Shown piece by piece: positions 1 through 8,686 of a stretch of 64,000 bases of DNA. The notes beneath the pieces are model-generated. The model was not told where the DNA came from and searched no databases. It saw only the letters and a program-made list of their open reading frames with translations. The first letter of the stretch is position 1. The number at the start of each line of letters is the position of its first letter. The DNA comes from CAWABB01 sp963780165. GTDB taxonomy: Bacteria; Bacteroidota; Ignavibacteria; UBA10030; UBA6906. A program made the position numbers and the translations under genes. Location: contig CAWABB010000006.1 in assembly GCA_963780165.1 (NCBI GenBank), positions 248,001 to 312,000 of the forward strand, read 5' to 3'.

Positions 1-517
1 CGCTGAAGTAGTTCCCGGGCTCGACCGCGAGGTCAGACTGCGTCCCTCCGACGTAGTACTCGGGGTGGGTCGTCACCCACGGACAGTCGAGCGCTGTATG
101 GTTCGGGACAAAATCCAGGATGAGGCCGAGGCCTCTGCTGGCCAGGCGCGCGCGGAGTTTCCTCAGACCCGTGAGTCCGCCCATGGAGCGCGGCACCTTG
201 TACTCCTTCACGGAGTACGGCGAGGGCCCGATGTCCGCAGGCGTGAGGTCGGGCAGGACTTTTCGGATATCCTCCCGCAGGCCTGGATGGTCGCGGGCAA
301 CCTCCTCCCCCGCCTTGCCTGAGTTCCACACACCCATCATCCAGATGGCGTCAAAGCCGAGACCCGCCCATTCGTCCAGGACAGCGTCGGGAATCGTTGT
401 CAATGTCACCGCCTTGCCCTGCACTGCCGATAGTTCCTGCAGCAGGATGCGCGTATTCACTTCATACACCAGCGGGTGGCGGGTCGTATGAAGTCGAGAT
501 GGCTCTCGAGTGATCAT
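1..517 (-). CDS. Alpha-amylase family (GH13) glycoside hydrolase, N-terminal part
   Basis: Only the first ~172 codons are in the window; the gene runs off the left edge. The translation contains GLGLILDFVPNHTALDCPW, which matches conserved region I of family 13 glycosidases (DxVxNH), preceded by a FDAIWMMGVW strand typical of the early TIM-barrel. No signal peptide is visible, so it is probably cytoplasmic. Region II-IV catalytic residues are outside the window, so substrate cannot be assigned. The ATG start at 517 overlaps the rsmI stop as ATGA and has a GGAG ribosome site seven bases upstream, so it is probably translationally coupled to rsmI and nadE. Confidence 0.8.
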   Translation of the reverse strand, partial: MITREPSRLHTTRHPLVYEVNTRILLQELSAVQGKAVTLTTIPDAVLDEWAGLGFDAIWMMGVWNSGKAGEEVARDHPGLREDIRKVLPDLTPADIGPSPYSVKEYKVPRSMGGLTGLRKLRARLASRGLGLILDFVPNHTALDCPWVTTHPEYYVGGTQSDLAVEPGNYFS

Positions 518-1263
518 GATTCGTCTCCAGTCTGATCGTCGCATTCAGTCGTGGCGTGCCGGCCGGCCGCATGGCGGAAGCCGGTACCCGCAACCACGAC
601 AACATATTCGCCGCGGGGCTCCCGGCGTTCGAGGTGTTGCAGCACCTTGGACAGCGGCCCACGGATGATTTCTTCGAACTTCTTTGTCAGCTCGCGCGCA
701 ACCGCCGCGGGCCTGTCACCGAACCGCTCGTACAGGTCGCGCACCGTCCGCACCACGCGATGCGGCGATTCGTACAGCACGATCGTCCGGGCCTCTTCGG
801 CAAGCGCGTTGAGACGCGTGGAGCGCCCTTTCTTCACGGGAAGAAACCCCTCAAACGCGAACCGGTCCATCGGAAGTCCGCTCGACACGAGCGCCGCAAG
901 AAGCGCGCTCGCGCCCGGGACCGGGATCACGCGCAGGCCGTGTGCCACCGCCTCGGCGATCACTGCATGGGCGGGATCCGAGACGCCCGGAGTCCCAGCA
1001 TCGGTCACGACCGCGACAGATTTCCCTTCGTGAAGGTGACGGATCAGCTCTCGCGCACGGCGATCTTCGTTGTGGCTGTGGTAGCTGATCAGCGGTGTGC
1101 GGATGCCGAGGTGATCGAGCAGGATCCGACTGGTCCGCGTATCTTCCGCAGCGATCAGGTCCACGCCGGCCAGGACGTGCGCTGCCCGGTGGGTGATGTC
1201 ACCCAGGTTCCCGATCGGGGTGCTCACCACATAGAGCGCGCCGCCTTCGATTGTCTCGGTCAT
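514..1263 (-). CDS. rsmI: 16S rRNA (cytidine(1402)-2'-O)-methyltransferase RsmI
   Basis: 249-residue SPOUT-unrelated tetrapyrrole-methylase-fold enzyme that 2'-O-methylates C1402 in the decoding centre of 16S rRNA, using SAM. The N-terminus LYVVSTPIGNLGDITHRA, the AAEDTRTSRILLDHLGI segment, the VTDAGTPGVSDPA loop and PVPGASALLAAL are all family signatures. Length is close to the ~280 residues typical of RsmI, with a short C-terminus. It overlaps nadE upstream (ATGA) and the GH13 gene downstream (ATGA), so the three genes are probably one operon. Family assignment is secure. Confidence 0.95.
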   Translation of the reverse strand: MTETIEGGALYVVSTPIGNLGDITHRAAHVLAGVDLIAAEDTRTSRILLDHLGIRTPLISYHSHNEDRRARELIRHLHEGKSVAVVTDAGTPGVSDPAHAVIAEAVAHGLRVIPVPGASALLAALVSSGLPMDRFAFEGFLPVKKGRSTRLNALAEEARTIVLYESPHRVVRTVRDLYERFGDRPAAVARELTKKFEEIIRGPLSKVLQHLERREPRGEYVVVVAGTGFRHAAGRHATTECDDQTGDES

Positions 1264-2117
1264 GTTCCCCAGTCGCGGGGATAACGGAAGTCGATGTTCA
1301 CCGTCCGGTGCGATACCTTGGCGATGACGGGCAACCGGCGCTTGAACTGGCTCGTGCGGATCTTTCTGCGCACCGTGCGGATCAGCGTGTGGTCAAATCC
1401 GAGCGCCTCCAGCTCCGCGTCGGTCCGCCGCTCGTCCACCATCTGGAACAACAGCTGATCCACCGACGCGTACGTCATGCCCATTTCGCCCTCGTCGGTC
1501 TGGCCTTCCCACAGATCGGCCGACGGCGGCTTCTCGACGATCCTCTTCGGAACGCCGACGGCCGCAGCGAGGCGCCACACCTGCGTCTTGTACAGATCGC
1601 CCAGGGGGTTCACCGCCGACGCCATGTCGCCATGGAGCGTCCCGTACCCCAGGAGCAGCTCGGTCTTGTTGCTGGTGCCGACGACGAGCGCCCGCTCCCG
1701 GGCGGAGAGGTCGTACAGAACGATCATTCTCTGGCGGGCCATGATGTTCCCGGCCCGAACCTTCCCGGGCGCCTCTCCCGGCGGGCGGTAGGCGTCAACC
1801 ATCGGGGTGATCTCAACAAGCTCGGACCGAATGCCGGTTTTCGCCACCACCTCACGCGCATCCTCGAGGCTTGCCGGGCTGCTGGTCCTGTACGGCATGA
1901 ACACCCCCAGGACGTTGTGCGGACCGAGGGCGCGTGCCGCCAGGAATGCGACCACAGCGGAGTCCACGCCGCCGGAGATGCCCAGGACCGCCCGTTCGAA
2001 GCCTGCACTGCGGATTTCGTCCAGCAGGAACGCCTCGAGAAGGCGCGTCACGAGGCCCGCGTCCAGCGAGAGGTCATCGGAGTGCTGCGTCGTGGTTTCC
2101 ACGGTGCAATCTACCAA
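1260..2117 (-). CDS. nadE: NAD(+) synthetase (ammonia-dependent type)
   Basis: 285 residues. Converts deamido-NAD to NAD with ATP and ammonia. The ATP-pyrophosphatase P-loop is seen as LGISGGVDSAVV near residue 46, followed by GTSNKTELLLGYGTLHGDMASAVNPLGDLYKTQV, the substrate-binding region. There is no N-terminal nitrilase (glutaminase) domain, so it should depend on free ammonia or a separate glutaminase. The start is taken as TTG at 2117 because GGGAG lies six bases upstream and no ATG is suitably placed. It is the first gene of a probable nadE-rsmI-GH13 operon, divergent from the protease gene at 2186. Confidence 0.93.
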   Translation of the reverse strand: MVDCTVETTTQHSDDLSLDAGLVTRLLEAFLLDEIRSAGFERAVLGISGGVDSAVVAFLAARALGPHNVLGVFMPYRTSSPASLEDAREVVAKTGIRSELVEITPMVDAYRPPGEAPGKVRAGNIMARQRMIVLYDLSARERALVVGTSNKTELLLGYGTLHGDMASAVNPLGDLYKTQVWRLAAAVGVPKRIVEKPPSADLWEGQTDEGEMGMTYASVDQLLFQMVDERRTDAELEALGFDHTLIRTVRRKIRTSQFKRRLPVIAKVSHRTVNIDFRYPRDWGT

Positions 2118-2138
2118 TTTCCGCTCCCTGTTTCAACC

Positions 2139-2167
2139 TTGCGACTCGGCGCCATCTTTCCTATTTT
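2139..2167 (+). promoter_or_regulatory. Putative promoter of the subtilase gene
   Basis: TTGCGA (2139-2144), a 17-base spacer and TATTTT (2162-2167) precede the protease gene. The predicted start of transcription near 2174 leaves only a short leader with a GGGAGG ribosome site (2175-2180). Read by eye only. Confidence 0.35.
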
Positions 2168-2185
2168 TCGTCACGGGAGGATTCC

Positions 2186-3985
2186 ATGAGGGCAGTGTTG
2201 ATCGCAGCCGCGATCGTGTTTGCTTCGGTGGCGTCGGAAGCATCGGAGGGGAAGATCGGTCCGCGGCTCCGCCATGCGTTGACCCGGGCCGATGGCTCGA
2301 CTCAGCTCGCGGTCTGGGTATTCTTCACAGACAAGGCCGAGAGCGACCGGGCAGCGATTGCGCGGGCGGAACTGCTTGTGTCGGAGAAATCGCTCGCCCG
2401 GCGCGGCAAGGTTCTCCCGGCGGATGCGTTGGTCGACGCGACCGACGTGCCCGTGAATGAAGCATATGTTGCAGACGTCGCACAGCGCGTCGTCAGCCTG
2501 CGACACCGGTCGAAGTGGTTCAACGCTGTCAGCGCCATCGTCCTCCCCCATCAGGTGGCCGACGTAGCGGCCCTTCCCGGAGTCCGGGAGGTGGAACTGA
2601 TGGCCCGCTTCAGGCGGGGTCCGAACCTCCGATCAGACGAATCACCTGCCTCGCCAGAGAATCAACAGGGGAGCCTGGCCAAACCTCACACGCTGCTGTA
2701 CGGACCATCGGCCCCCCAAGCAGAGAGAATCAATGTACCGGCTGTGCACGACCTCGGGTATTCCGGCTGGGGCGTCACGGTCGCCGTCTTCGACAACGGG
2801 TTCCGGCTCCTTGAGCACGAGGCTCTGGCGCACCTCAACATTATCGCGACATATGATTTTGTAGACAGGAAAGTCGATGTTAAGCCGGTGAACCCTTCGT
2901 ACGGTGTCGGGGCTCACGGCATCAACTGCCTCTCACTTCTTGCCGGGAACTCCCCGGGAAACCTCATCGGCCCGGCGTTCGGCGCAAACTTCATTCTGAT
3001 CCGCTCGGAGAACGACAGCAGCGAAACCCCGGTCGAAGAGGACTACTGGGTCGCTGGCATCGAATGGGCCGACAGCATCGGGGTTGATGTGACGAGCACG
3101 TCGCTCGGATATCTTGAATACGACTCCGCTTACGTGAGCTGGACGTGGGAGGACATGGACGGGCAAACAACAGTCATTAGCCGGGCAGCCGCGATGGCGG
3201 CACAGAAGGGTATTGTTGTTGTGAATTCTGCCGGTAATGAGGCCAAGTACGTCAGGCCAAACACGCTCAACGCCCCAGCCGATGCGGATGGGATTCTCAC
3301 AGTGGGATCCGTGTCCTCCAATGGCGTTCGTTCCACTTTCAGCTCGTACGGGCCAACGGTGGACGGGCGCATCAAGCCGGATGTGATGGCGCAGGGATCG
3401 GGTGTCTACTACGCAAGCGCGTATACGACGACGGGCTTCGAGAGTTACCAGGCGGGGACCTCGTTCTCCACCCCGCAAGTTGCAGGTGTGGCTGCCTTGC
3501 TCCTCGAGGCGCACCCGTCAGCCACTCCGCCGTTGATTATTGAGGCACTCCGTTCGACGGCGAGCAATGCTGCCAGCCCTAACAATCTGGTGGGATGGGG
3601 AACCATCGATGCTCTGGCTGCTATGAATTTTCTGGGCCTTTCAGATTCGGGGGTCATTCCGAATCACCCGACCTCATATGGGCTCTCCCAGAACTACCCC
3701 AACCCATTCAACCCGTCCACAACTATTGCATTCGAACTACCTGAGTTCAGCACGGTCGCACTTCGGGTCTACGATCTTATGGGTCAGAAGGTCCGAACGA
3801 TTCTCGAAGGGGATCTGCCACCTGGCTCGTACGGCACCGCTGCAGGGCGGCCGGGGTTCCGCTGGTTTGGCGACGATGAGAACGGCGTCCCCGTGGCAAG
3901 CGGCGTCTATTTCGTCCGAATGGAGGCCCACGGCAAATCAGGATCTTCCACGGCGCTCACCCGGAAGATGATGCTCATGCGCTAA
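2186..3985 (+). CDS. Secreted subtilisin-like (S8) serine protease with type IX secretion C-terminal domain
   Basis: 599 residues. The ATG at 2186 was chosen over longer readings because it follows GGGAGG and opens a signal peptide (hydrophobic residues 3-19). A propeptide-like region (about 30-145) precedes the S8 domain. The catalytic triad is visible: Asp203 in AVFDNG, His244 in GAHGINCLSLLAG, Ser426 in GTSFSTPQVAGVAALL, with oxyanion Asn351 in NSAGNE. Residues ~500-599 form a beta-rich sorting domain starting NYPNPFNPSTTI and ending with SGVYFVRME, as in proteins exported by the type IX system and then anchored or released. Role is probably extracellular protein digestion. A strong terminator follows. 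Confidence 0.93.
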   Translation: MRAVLIAAAIVFASVASEASEGKIGPRLRHALTRADGSTQLAVWVFFTDKAESDRAAIARAELLVSEKSLARRGKVLPADALVDATDVPVNEAYVADVAQRVVSLRHRSKWFNAVSAIVLPHQVADVAALPGVREVELMARFRRGPNLRSDESPASPENQQGSLAKPHTLLYGPSAPQAERINVPAVHDLGYSGWGVTVAVFDNGFRLLEHEALAHLNIIATYDFVDRKVDVKPVNPSYGVGAHGINCLSLLAGNSPGNLIGPAFGANFILIRSENDSSETPVEEDYWVAGIEWADSIGVDVTSTSLGYLEYDSAYVSWTWEDMDGQTTVISRAAAMAAQKGIVVVNSAGNEAKYVRPNTLNAPADADGILTVGSVSSNGVRSTFSSYGPTVDGRIKPDVMAQGSGVYYASAYTTTGFESYQAGTSFSTPQVAGVAALLLEAHPSATPPLIIEALRSTASNAASPNNLVGWGTIDALAAMNFLGLSDSGVIPNHPTSYGLSQNYPNPFNPSTTIAFELPEFSTVALRVYDLMGQKVRTILEGDLPPGSYGTAAGRPGFRWFGDDENGVPVASGVYFVRMEAHGKSGSSTALTRKMMLMR

Positions 3986-4039
3986 TTCGCGCCCTCCGCC
4001 AACCCGGGAAGGCGACAACGGCGGTCTCCAGAAACGACA

Positions 4040-4080
4040 AGCCCCGGTACCGCTCATGCGGGACCGGGGCTGGCGTTTTC
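4040..4080 (+). terminator. Intrinsic terminator after the subtilase gene
   Basis: Inverted repeat AGCCCCGGT (4040-4048) with ACCGGGGCT (4063-4071), extended inward by CCGC/GCGG around a TCAT loop, followed by GCGTTTTCTT. Lies 55 bases after the protease stop codon. Confidence 0.8.
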
Positions 4081-4121
4081 TTGGGGGTTTTGCCAAAGGC
4101 CACAGACCAGATCACACCAGA

Positions 4122-4155
4122 CCACAAGTGCGTCACCTAGGTGACGCACTTGTGG
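4122..4155. repeat. Palindromic repeat copy 1 (34 bp, perfect)
   Basis: Perfect two-fold palindrome of 34 bases centred at 4138/4139. Core GCGTCACCTAGGTGACGC with outer arms reading CCACAAGT on the left. It sits in the 319-bp gap between the convergent protease and lysine aminotransferase genes, 136 bases after the protease stop. The rest of that gap holds the terminator at 4040-4080 and copy 2; I see no gene in it. No T-run follows, so it is not a classical terminator. Confidence 0.9.
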
Positions 4156-4263
4156 AGGCCGTGTGGGGGCTTATGCGGGCTCCTCGGGGGGCTCCAGGGG
4201 AGCAGCTGGGCGCGCCATAACCGGGCGCTTGCCCCTCAAGATCCCCGGGCAGCCCGTGCAGCC

Positions 4264-4291
4264 CGTGAGCGTCACCTAGGTGACGCTCACG
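4264..4291. repeat. Palindromic repeat copy 2 (28 bp, perfect)
   Basis: Perfect 28-base palindrome centred at 4277/4278, same 18-bp core as the other copies. It reads GAGCGTCACC on the left where the others read GTGCGTCACC, and the right arm has the matching change (CTC for CAC). It lies 13 bases downstream of the stop of the minus-strand lysine aminotransferase gene. Confidence 0.9.
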
Positions 4292-4304
4292 TCGGACGGG
4301 GGGG

Positions 4305-5751
4305 TTACATTTCGCGGATCGAGTCGGCCAGGATCTTGATGCCGGCGTCGATCTCGGACTTCGTGATCGTCAACGGCGGACGGAACCGGATCGAGCTCTC
4401 GCCGCACGGGCAGGATGATGAGCCCCTTCGCCATCGCCTTCTGACGGATCGTGGTCCGGGCCTCCGGGCTGAAGACGTCGAAGGCCGCAAAGAGCCCCTG
4501 TCCGCGGGGGTTGGAGACAACGCCCTCGAATTCTCCGGCCAGCCCGGTGATCCGCATCAGCAGATGCTCCCCGACCACCCGGGCGTTTTCGACCAGGTTC
4601 TCTTCCTCGATGACTTCAGGTACTGCTGCGCGCGGACCATGTCCACGAGGTTCCCGCCCCAGGTGGAGTTGATGCGGCTCGGAGACCGCAAAGACGTTGT
4701 CCTTCACCTCTTCGATGCGCCGGCCCGCACAGGAATCCGCACACCTGCATCTTCTTCCCGAACGCGATCATGTCGGGCTCGACGAAGTGCTGGTGCGCCC
4801 ACATCTTCCCCGTCATGCCGATGCCGGTCTGGACCTCGTCCATGATCAGCATCGCCTCGTTCTCGTCGGCCAGCTGCCGCAGCGCGCGGAAGAACTCGGG
4901 ACGGAACTGGTTGTCCCCGCCCTCTCCCTGGATCGGCTCGATGATGATTGCCGGCAATGTCATCCGGGTTGTCGCGGAACGCCTGCTTGATCTGATTGAG
5001 GCGACATCTCCTCTTCCGCTCGACCTGGGCGAGGCTCTCCGCGTTCAGCGGGAAGCGCATCGCCGGATTGAGCACGCGCGGCCAGTCGAACTTCGGGAAG
5101 AGGTCGGTCTTCACCGGATCCGTGTTCGTCAGCGAGAGCGTGTAGCCGGTCCGTCCGTGGAAGCACTGCCGGAAGTGGATCACCTGCCGTCCCCGCTCTT
5201 CCCGGTACCCCTTCGCGAAGTTCTTCCGGATCTTCCAGTCGAACGCCGCCTTCAGCGCGTTCTCGATTCCCGAGCGCGCCGCCTTCGATGAAGAAGGCAT
5301 GCGGAAGGTACGACGGCATCGCGACGCGGGCGAATGTCTCGACGAACTCGGCCTGCTCCTGAGTGTAGATGTCGGAGAGCGACGGTTTGTTCACCGCGAC
5401 GTAGGCGAGCTTCTCCAGGAACTCGGGTGTGGTCAGCTTCGGGTGGTTCAGCCCGAGCGGCGAGGACGCCACGAACGTGAAGAAGTCGAGATACCGCTTC
5501 CCGTCCTGCGCGTCCACGATGTACGAGCCTCTGCTCTTCTTCAGGTCGATGACGATGTCGAACCCGTCGACGAGCATGTGCTTGCGGAGGGTCGGGAGGA
5601 CGAGCCGCGGGGCGATGAGCCGTGCGGCTGCAGCGATGCGCCGGGCGCGAACGGCGGCCGGACGCTTCTTCGTGGGTGTGGCTTTGCGGACGGGGCGGCG
5701 CGCCCCCTTCCGGGACGGCTTCTTGGCCGCCTTCGAGACACGTGGTGCCAT
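4305..5751 (-). CDS. lat: L-lysine 6-aminotransferase, reading frame broken by several indels
   Basis: PLP enzyme converting lysine and 2-oxoglutarate to 2-aminoadipate semialdehyde and glutamate. Successive frames give SSPLGLNHPKL, FFIEGGAL/ENALKAAFDW, FHGRTGYTLSLTNTDP, IIIEPIQGEGGDNQF, IMDEVQTGIGMTGKMW, FGKKMQVCGFLCGP (PLP lysine in FGKK) and finally ITKSEIDAGIKILADSIREM before TAA at 4305. The line-up matches the ~450-residue lysine 6-aminotransferase family along its length. I place single-base shifts near 5272, 4966, 4720, 4680, 4615 and 4410, mostly one extra base in short G/C runs. Conservation on both sides of every shift argues for consensus error, not decay. The N-terminus has an unusual basic extension (16 Lys/Arg in the first 38 residues). 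The start at 5751 has an AGGAG site. Confidence 0.8.
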
Positions 5752-5872
5752 GGGAGTTCTCCTGTGTGCTGGTTACGGGTTATTGGTGATCCTGCGCCCG
5801 CACCGACTTAGAAGAATTCCTGGTGCTCGAAGAGAGAGACGATATAGATGCGATGGTTGGCCACCGGGCGCC

Positions 5873-7368
5873 TCAGTCGTAATTGTCGATCTGGGCCCGC
5901 TGGAGGCCGCCGCTGTAATCCACGTACACGGTTTTCCACTCCGAGAAGAAGTCGTACACGGTCCATCCGCCCTCGCGGTGGCCGTTGCCGGTCTGCTTCA
6001 CGCCGCCGAACGGCATGTGCGCTTCCGCACCGATCGTCGGGGCGTTGATGTAGGTGATCCCCGCCTTGATGTCCCGGATCGCGCGTGAACGCCGCGTTCA
6101 CGTTCGTTGTGTAGACCGACGACGAGAGCCCGTAGATCGTGTCGTTCAATACCCGGATCCCTTCTTCCAGCGACTTCACACGGATGACCGACAGCACCGG
6201 GCCGAAGATCTCTTCCTGCGCGATGCGGAGGTCCGGCTTCACGCCGGTGAAGATCGTGGGCTTGTAGAACCAGCCGTTCTTGCCAGCTTCGCGTCCTTCG
6301 GGATCTCGCCGCCTGCGGCGAGCGTCGCGCCCTCTTCCAGACCGATCTCGACATAACTCTGCACGGTCTTCTGCTGCCCCTCGTTGACGCACGGCCCGAC
6401 ATCCACGCCGGACAGGAGTCCATCGCCGAGCCTGAGCTTGCTGGTCCGCGCGACGAGCATATCCACGAACCTGTCATGGATCTTGTCGTGGAGGATCAGG
6501 CGGCTCGTGGCCGTGCAGCGCTGGCCGGTCGTTCCGAACGCCCCCCAGAGGACGCCTTCCAGGGCGAGATCCAGGTTCGCGTCGTCCATCACCAGCTGGG
6601 CGTTCTTGCCGCCGAGCTCCAGCGAGACACGCTTCAGGGTCTGCGCGGCGACCTCGGAGATCTTCTTGCCGACCACGGTGGAGCCGGTGAAGCTCACCAG
6701 GTCCACGTCCGGGTGGCTGACAATGCCCATGCCGACCTCCCCGCCGCCACCGTGCACGAGGTTGACGACGCCGGGCGGGACGCCGGCTTCCGGCAGAATC
6801 TCCACCAGGGTTGTCGCGGTCGCCGGCGTGTCGGAGGCCGGCTTGAAGACCACGGTGTTCCCGCACACAAGCGCCGGGAAGATCTTCCAGGTCGGGATGG
6901 CCATCGGGAAGTTCCACGGCGTCACGATGCCCGCGACGCCGATCGGGACGCGCATCGCCATGTTGAACTTGTTGGGGAGCTCGGAGGGGACGGTGTGCCC
7001 GAACAGCCGCCGTCCTTCGCTCGCCGCGTAGTATGCCGTGTCGATCCCTTCCTGCACGTCGCCCCGAGTTTCGGCCAGCACCTTCCCCATCTCCCGGGTC
7101 ATCGGCGCGCGCAAGCTCTTCCTTGCGCTCGACCATCAGGTCACCGACGCGCTTCAGGATGTCGCCGCGCTTCGGCGCGGGCAGGAGCCGCCAGGCATCG
7201 AACGCCCCCGCGGCAGCTTTCACGGCAGCATCGACATCCTCCTTGCCCGACTTCGGGAAAGGTGCCCAGCACTTCGTCCCAGTGGGCGGGATTTCTGTTC
7301 TCAAAGGTCTTCCCGGACTTGGCGTCAACCCACTTCCCGTCGATGAAATTCTGAAATTTCCGTGCCAT
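5873..7368 (-). CDS. Aldehyde dehydrogenase, probably 2-aminoadipate semialdehyde dehydrogenase; frame broken by indels
   Basis: NAD(P)-dependent aldehyde dehydrogenase of about 497 residues. Starts MARKFQNFIDGKWVDAKSG at 7368 with an AGGGA site and ends LQRAQIDNYD with TGA at 5873. Visible motifs are VTPWNFPMAIPTWK, FTGSTVVGKK, catalytic Glu in LELGGKN, catalytic Cys in GQRCTATSRL, and EEIFGPVLSV. Frame shifts occur near 7262, 7110, 6283 and 6085, each by one base. Its place between purB and lysine aminotransferase suggests it oxidises the semialdehyde made by that enzyme to 2-aminoadipate. That substrate is inference from context; the superfamily is certain. Confidence 0.8.
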
Positions 7369-7388
7369 GGTCGTTCCCTGGTGATGGA

Positions 7389-8686
7389 TTATGCGAGACC
7401 CGCCCGCTTGAAAATGTGGTCCACATGGCGCAGGCTTTTCTTCAGATCGAAATGCTTTTCGAGCTCCGCCGCCGGCAGCACAGCCGTCACTTCGGGGCTG
7501 GCCTTCAGAATTTCCAGGAGATCCCGGCGCGTCTCCCAGGCCTGCATGGCGGCCGACTGCACGATGCGATAGGCATCCTCCCGCCGCATCCCGGCGGTCG
7601 TCAGGGCCAGCAGGACTGCTCTGTGAGAACGTCAGCCCGTGGGTCCGGCGGATGTTGGCAAGCATGTTGTCCGGGTAGACGAGCAGTCTGTCCAGGACGT
7701 CCGTCATGAGCGCAAGCATGTAGTCGAGGAGGATGCAGCTGTCGGGAATGATGACGCGTTCGACGGACGAGTGCGTGATGTCCCGCTCATGCCAGAGCGC
7801 GACGTTTTCCATCGCCGCGAGAGCGTTCCCGCGGAGCACGCGCGAGAGCCCGGCGATGCGCTCGCAGGTGATGGGATTGCGTTTGTGCGGCATGGCCGAC
7901 GAGCCCTTCTGCCCCTTCGAGAAGTACTCCTCGGCTTCCAGCACCTCCGTCTTCTGCAGATGACGGATCTCGGTAGCGAACTTCTCCAGCGAGCTTCCGA
8001 TCACGGCGAGCGTCGTCATGAACTCGGCATGGCGGTCGCGCTGGAGGATCTGCGTCGACACCGGCGCCGGCGCGAGTCCCAGCTTTGCGCAGACGTACTC
8101 CTCGACGCGCGGGCTCAGGTGTTCGAACGTCCCCACCGCCCCGGAAATCTGCCCCACGGCGATCCTTTCGATCGCCCCCCGGAGGCGCTCGATGTTTCGC
8201 CTGTTCTCGTCGTACCAGAGCGCCAGCTTCAGCCCGAACGTCGTCGGCTCAGCATGCACGCCGTGCGTCCGGCCGATCATGAGGGTGGTCTTGAATTCCC
8301 GCGCCCGGCGCCCCAGAACCTCCCCCAGCCGCCGCAACCCGTCCATCAGCAGCTCCCCGGACTGCTTCATCTGCACGGCCAGCGCACGTATCCAGAATGT
8401 CCGAGGAGGTCATCCCGAGATGGATGAACCGGGATTCGGGGCCGACATATTCCCCCACGTTCGTCAGGAACGCGATGACGTCATGTTTCACTTCGCGCTC
8501 GATCTCATCGATGCGCGCCACGTCGAACTTCGCGCGCTCCCGGATCCTCGCGACAGCGTCGCGGGGAATGACGCCCAGCTCGGCCTGCGCCTCGCAGGCC
8601 AGGATCTCGATTTCGAGCCAGACGGCAAACCTGTTCTGGTCGTCCCAGATGCCCCCCATCGCGGGGCGCGTATATCGCTTGATCAT
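7389..8686 (-). CDS. purB: Adenylosuccinate lyase, frame broken by two indels
   Basis: Acts twice in purine synthesis: SAICAR to AICAR plus fumarate, and adenylosuccinate to AMP plus fumarate. The fumarase-superfamily signature GSSAMPHKRNP is present, as are HLGMTSSDILDT and IGRTHGVHAEPTTFG. About 430 residues from ATG at 8686 to TAA at 7389, the normal length. Two one-base insertions, near 8390 and 7620, split the frame, yet both sides of each break keep family sequence through to the C-terminus FKRAGLA. As purB is needed for purine synthesis the breaks are probably sequencing errors. The start overlaps the htrA stop (ATGA). Confidence 0.88.

Noticed and set aside
1251..2189. Long plus-strand frame opposite nadE
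   Set aside because: Shadow of a GC-rich gene; nadE itself has clear catalytic motifs.
7141..8376. Apparent PurB-aldehyde dehydrogenase fusion frame
   Set aside because: The frame leaves purB at an indel near 7620, crosses unrelated codons and enters the dehydrogenase start by chance; the true purB end is at 7389.
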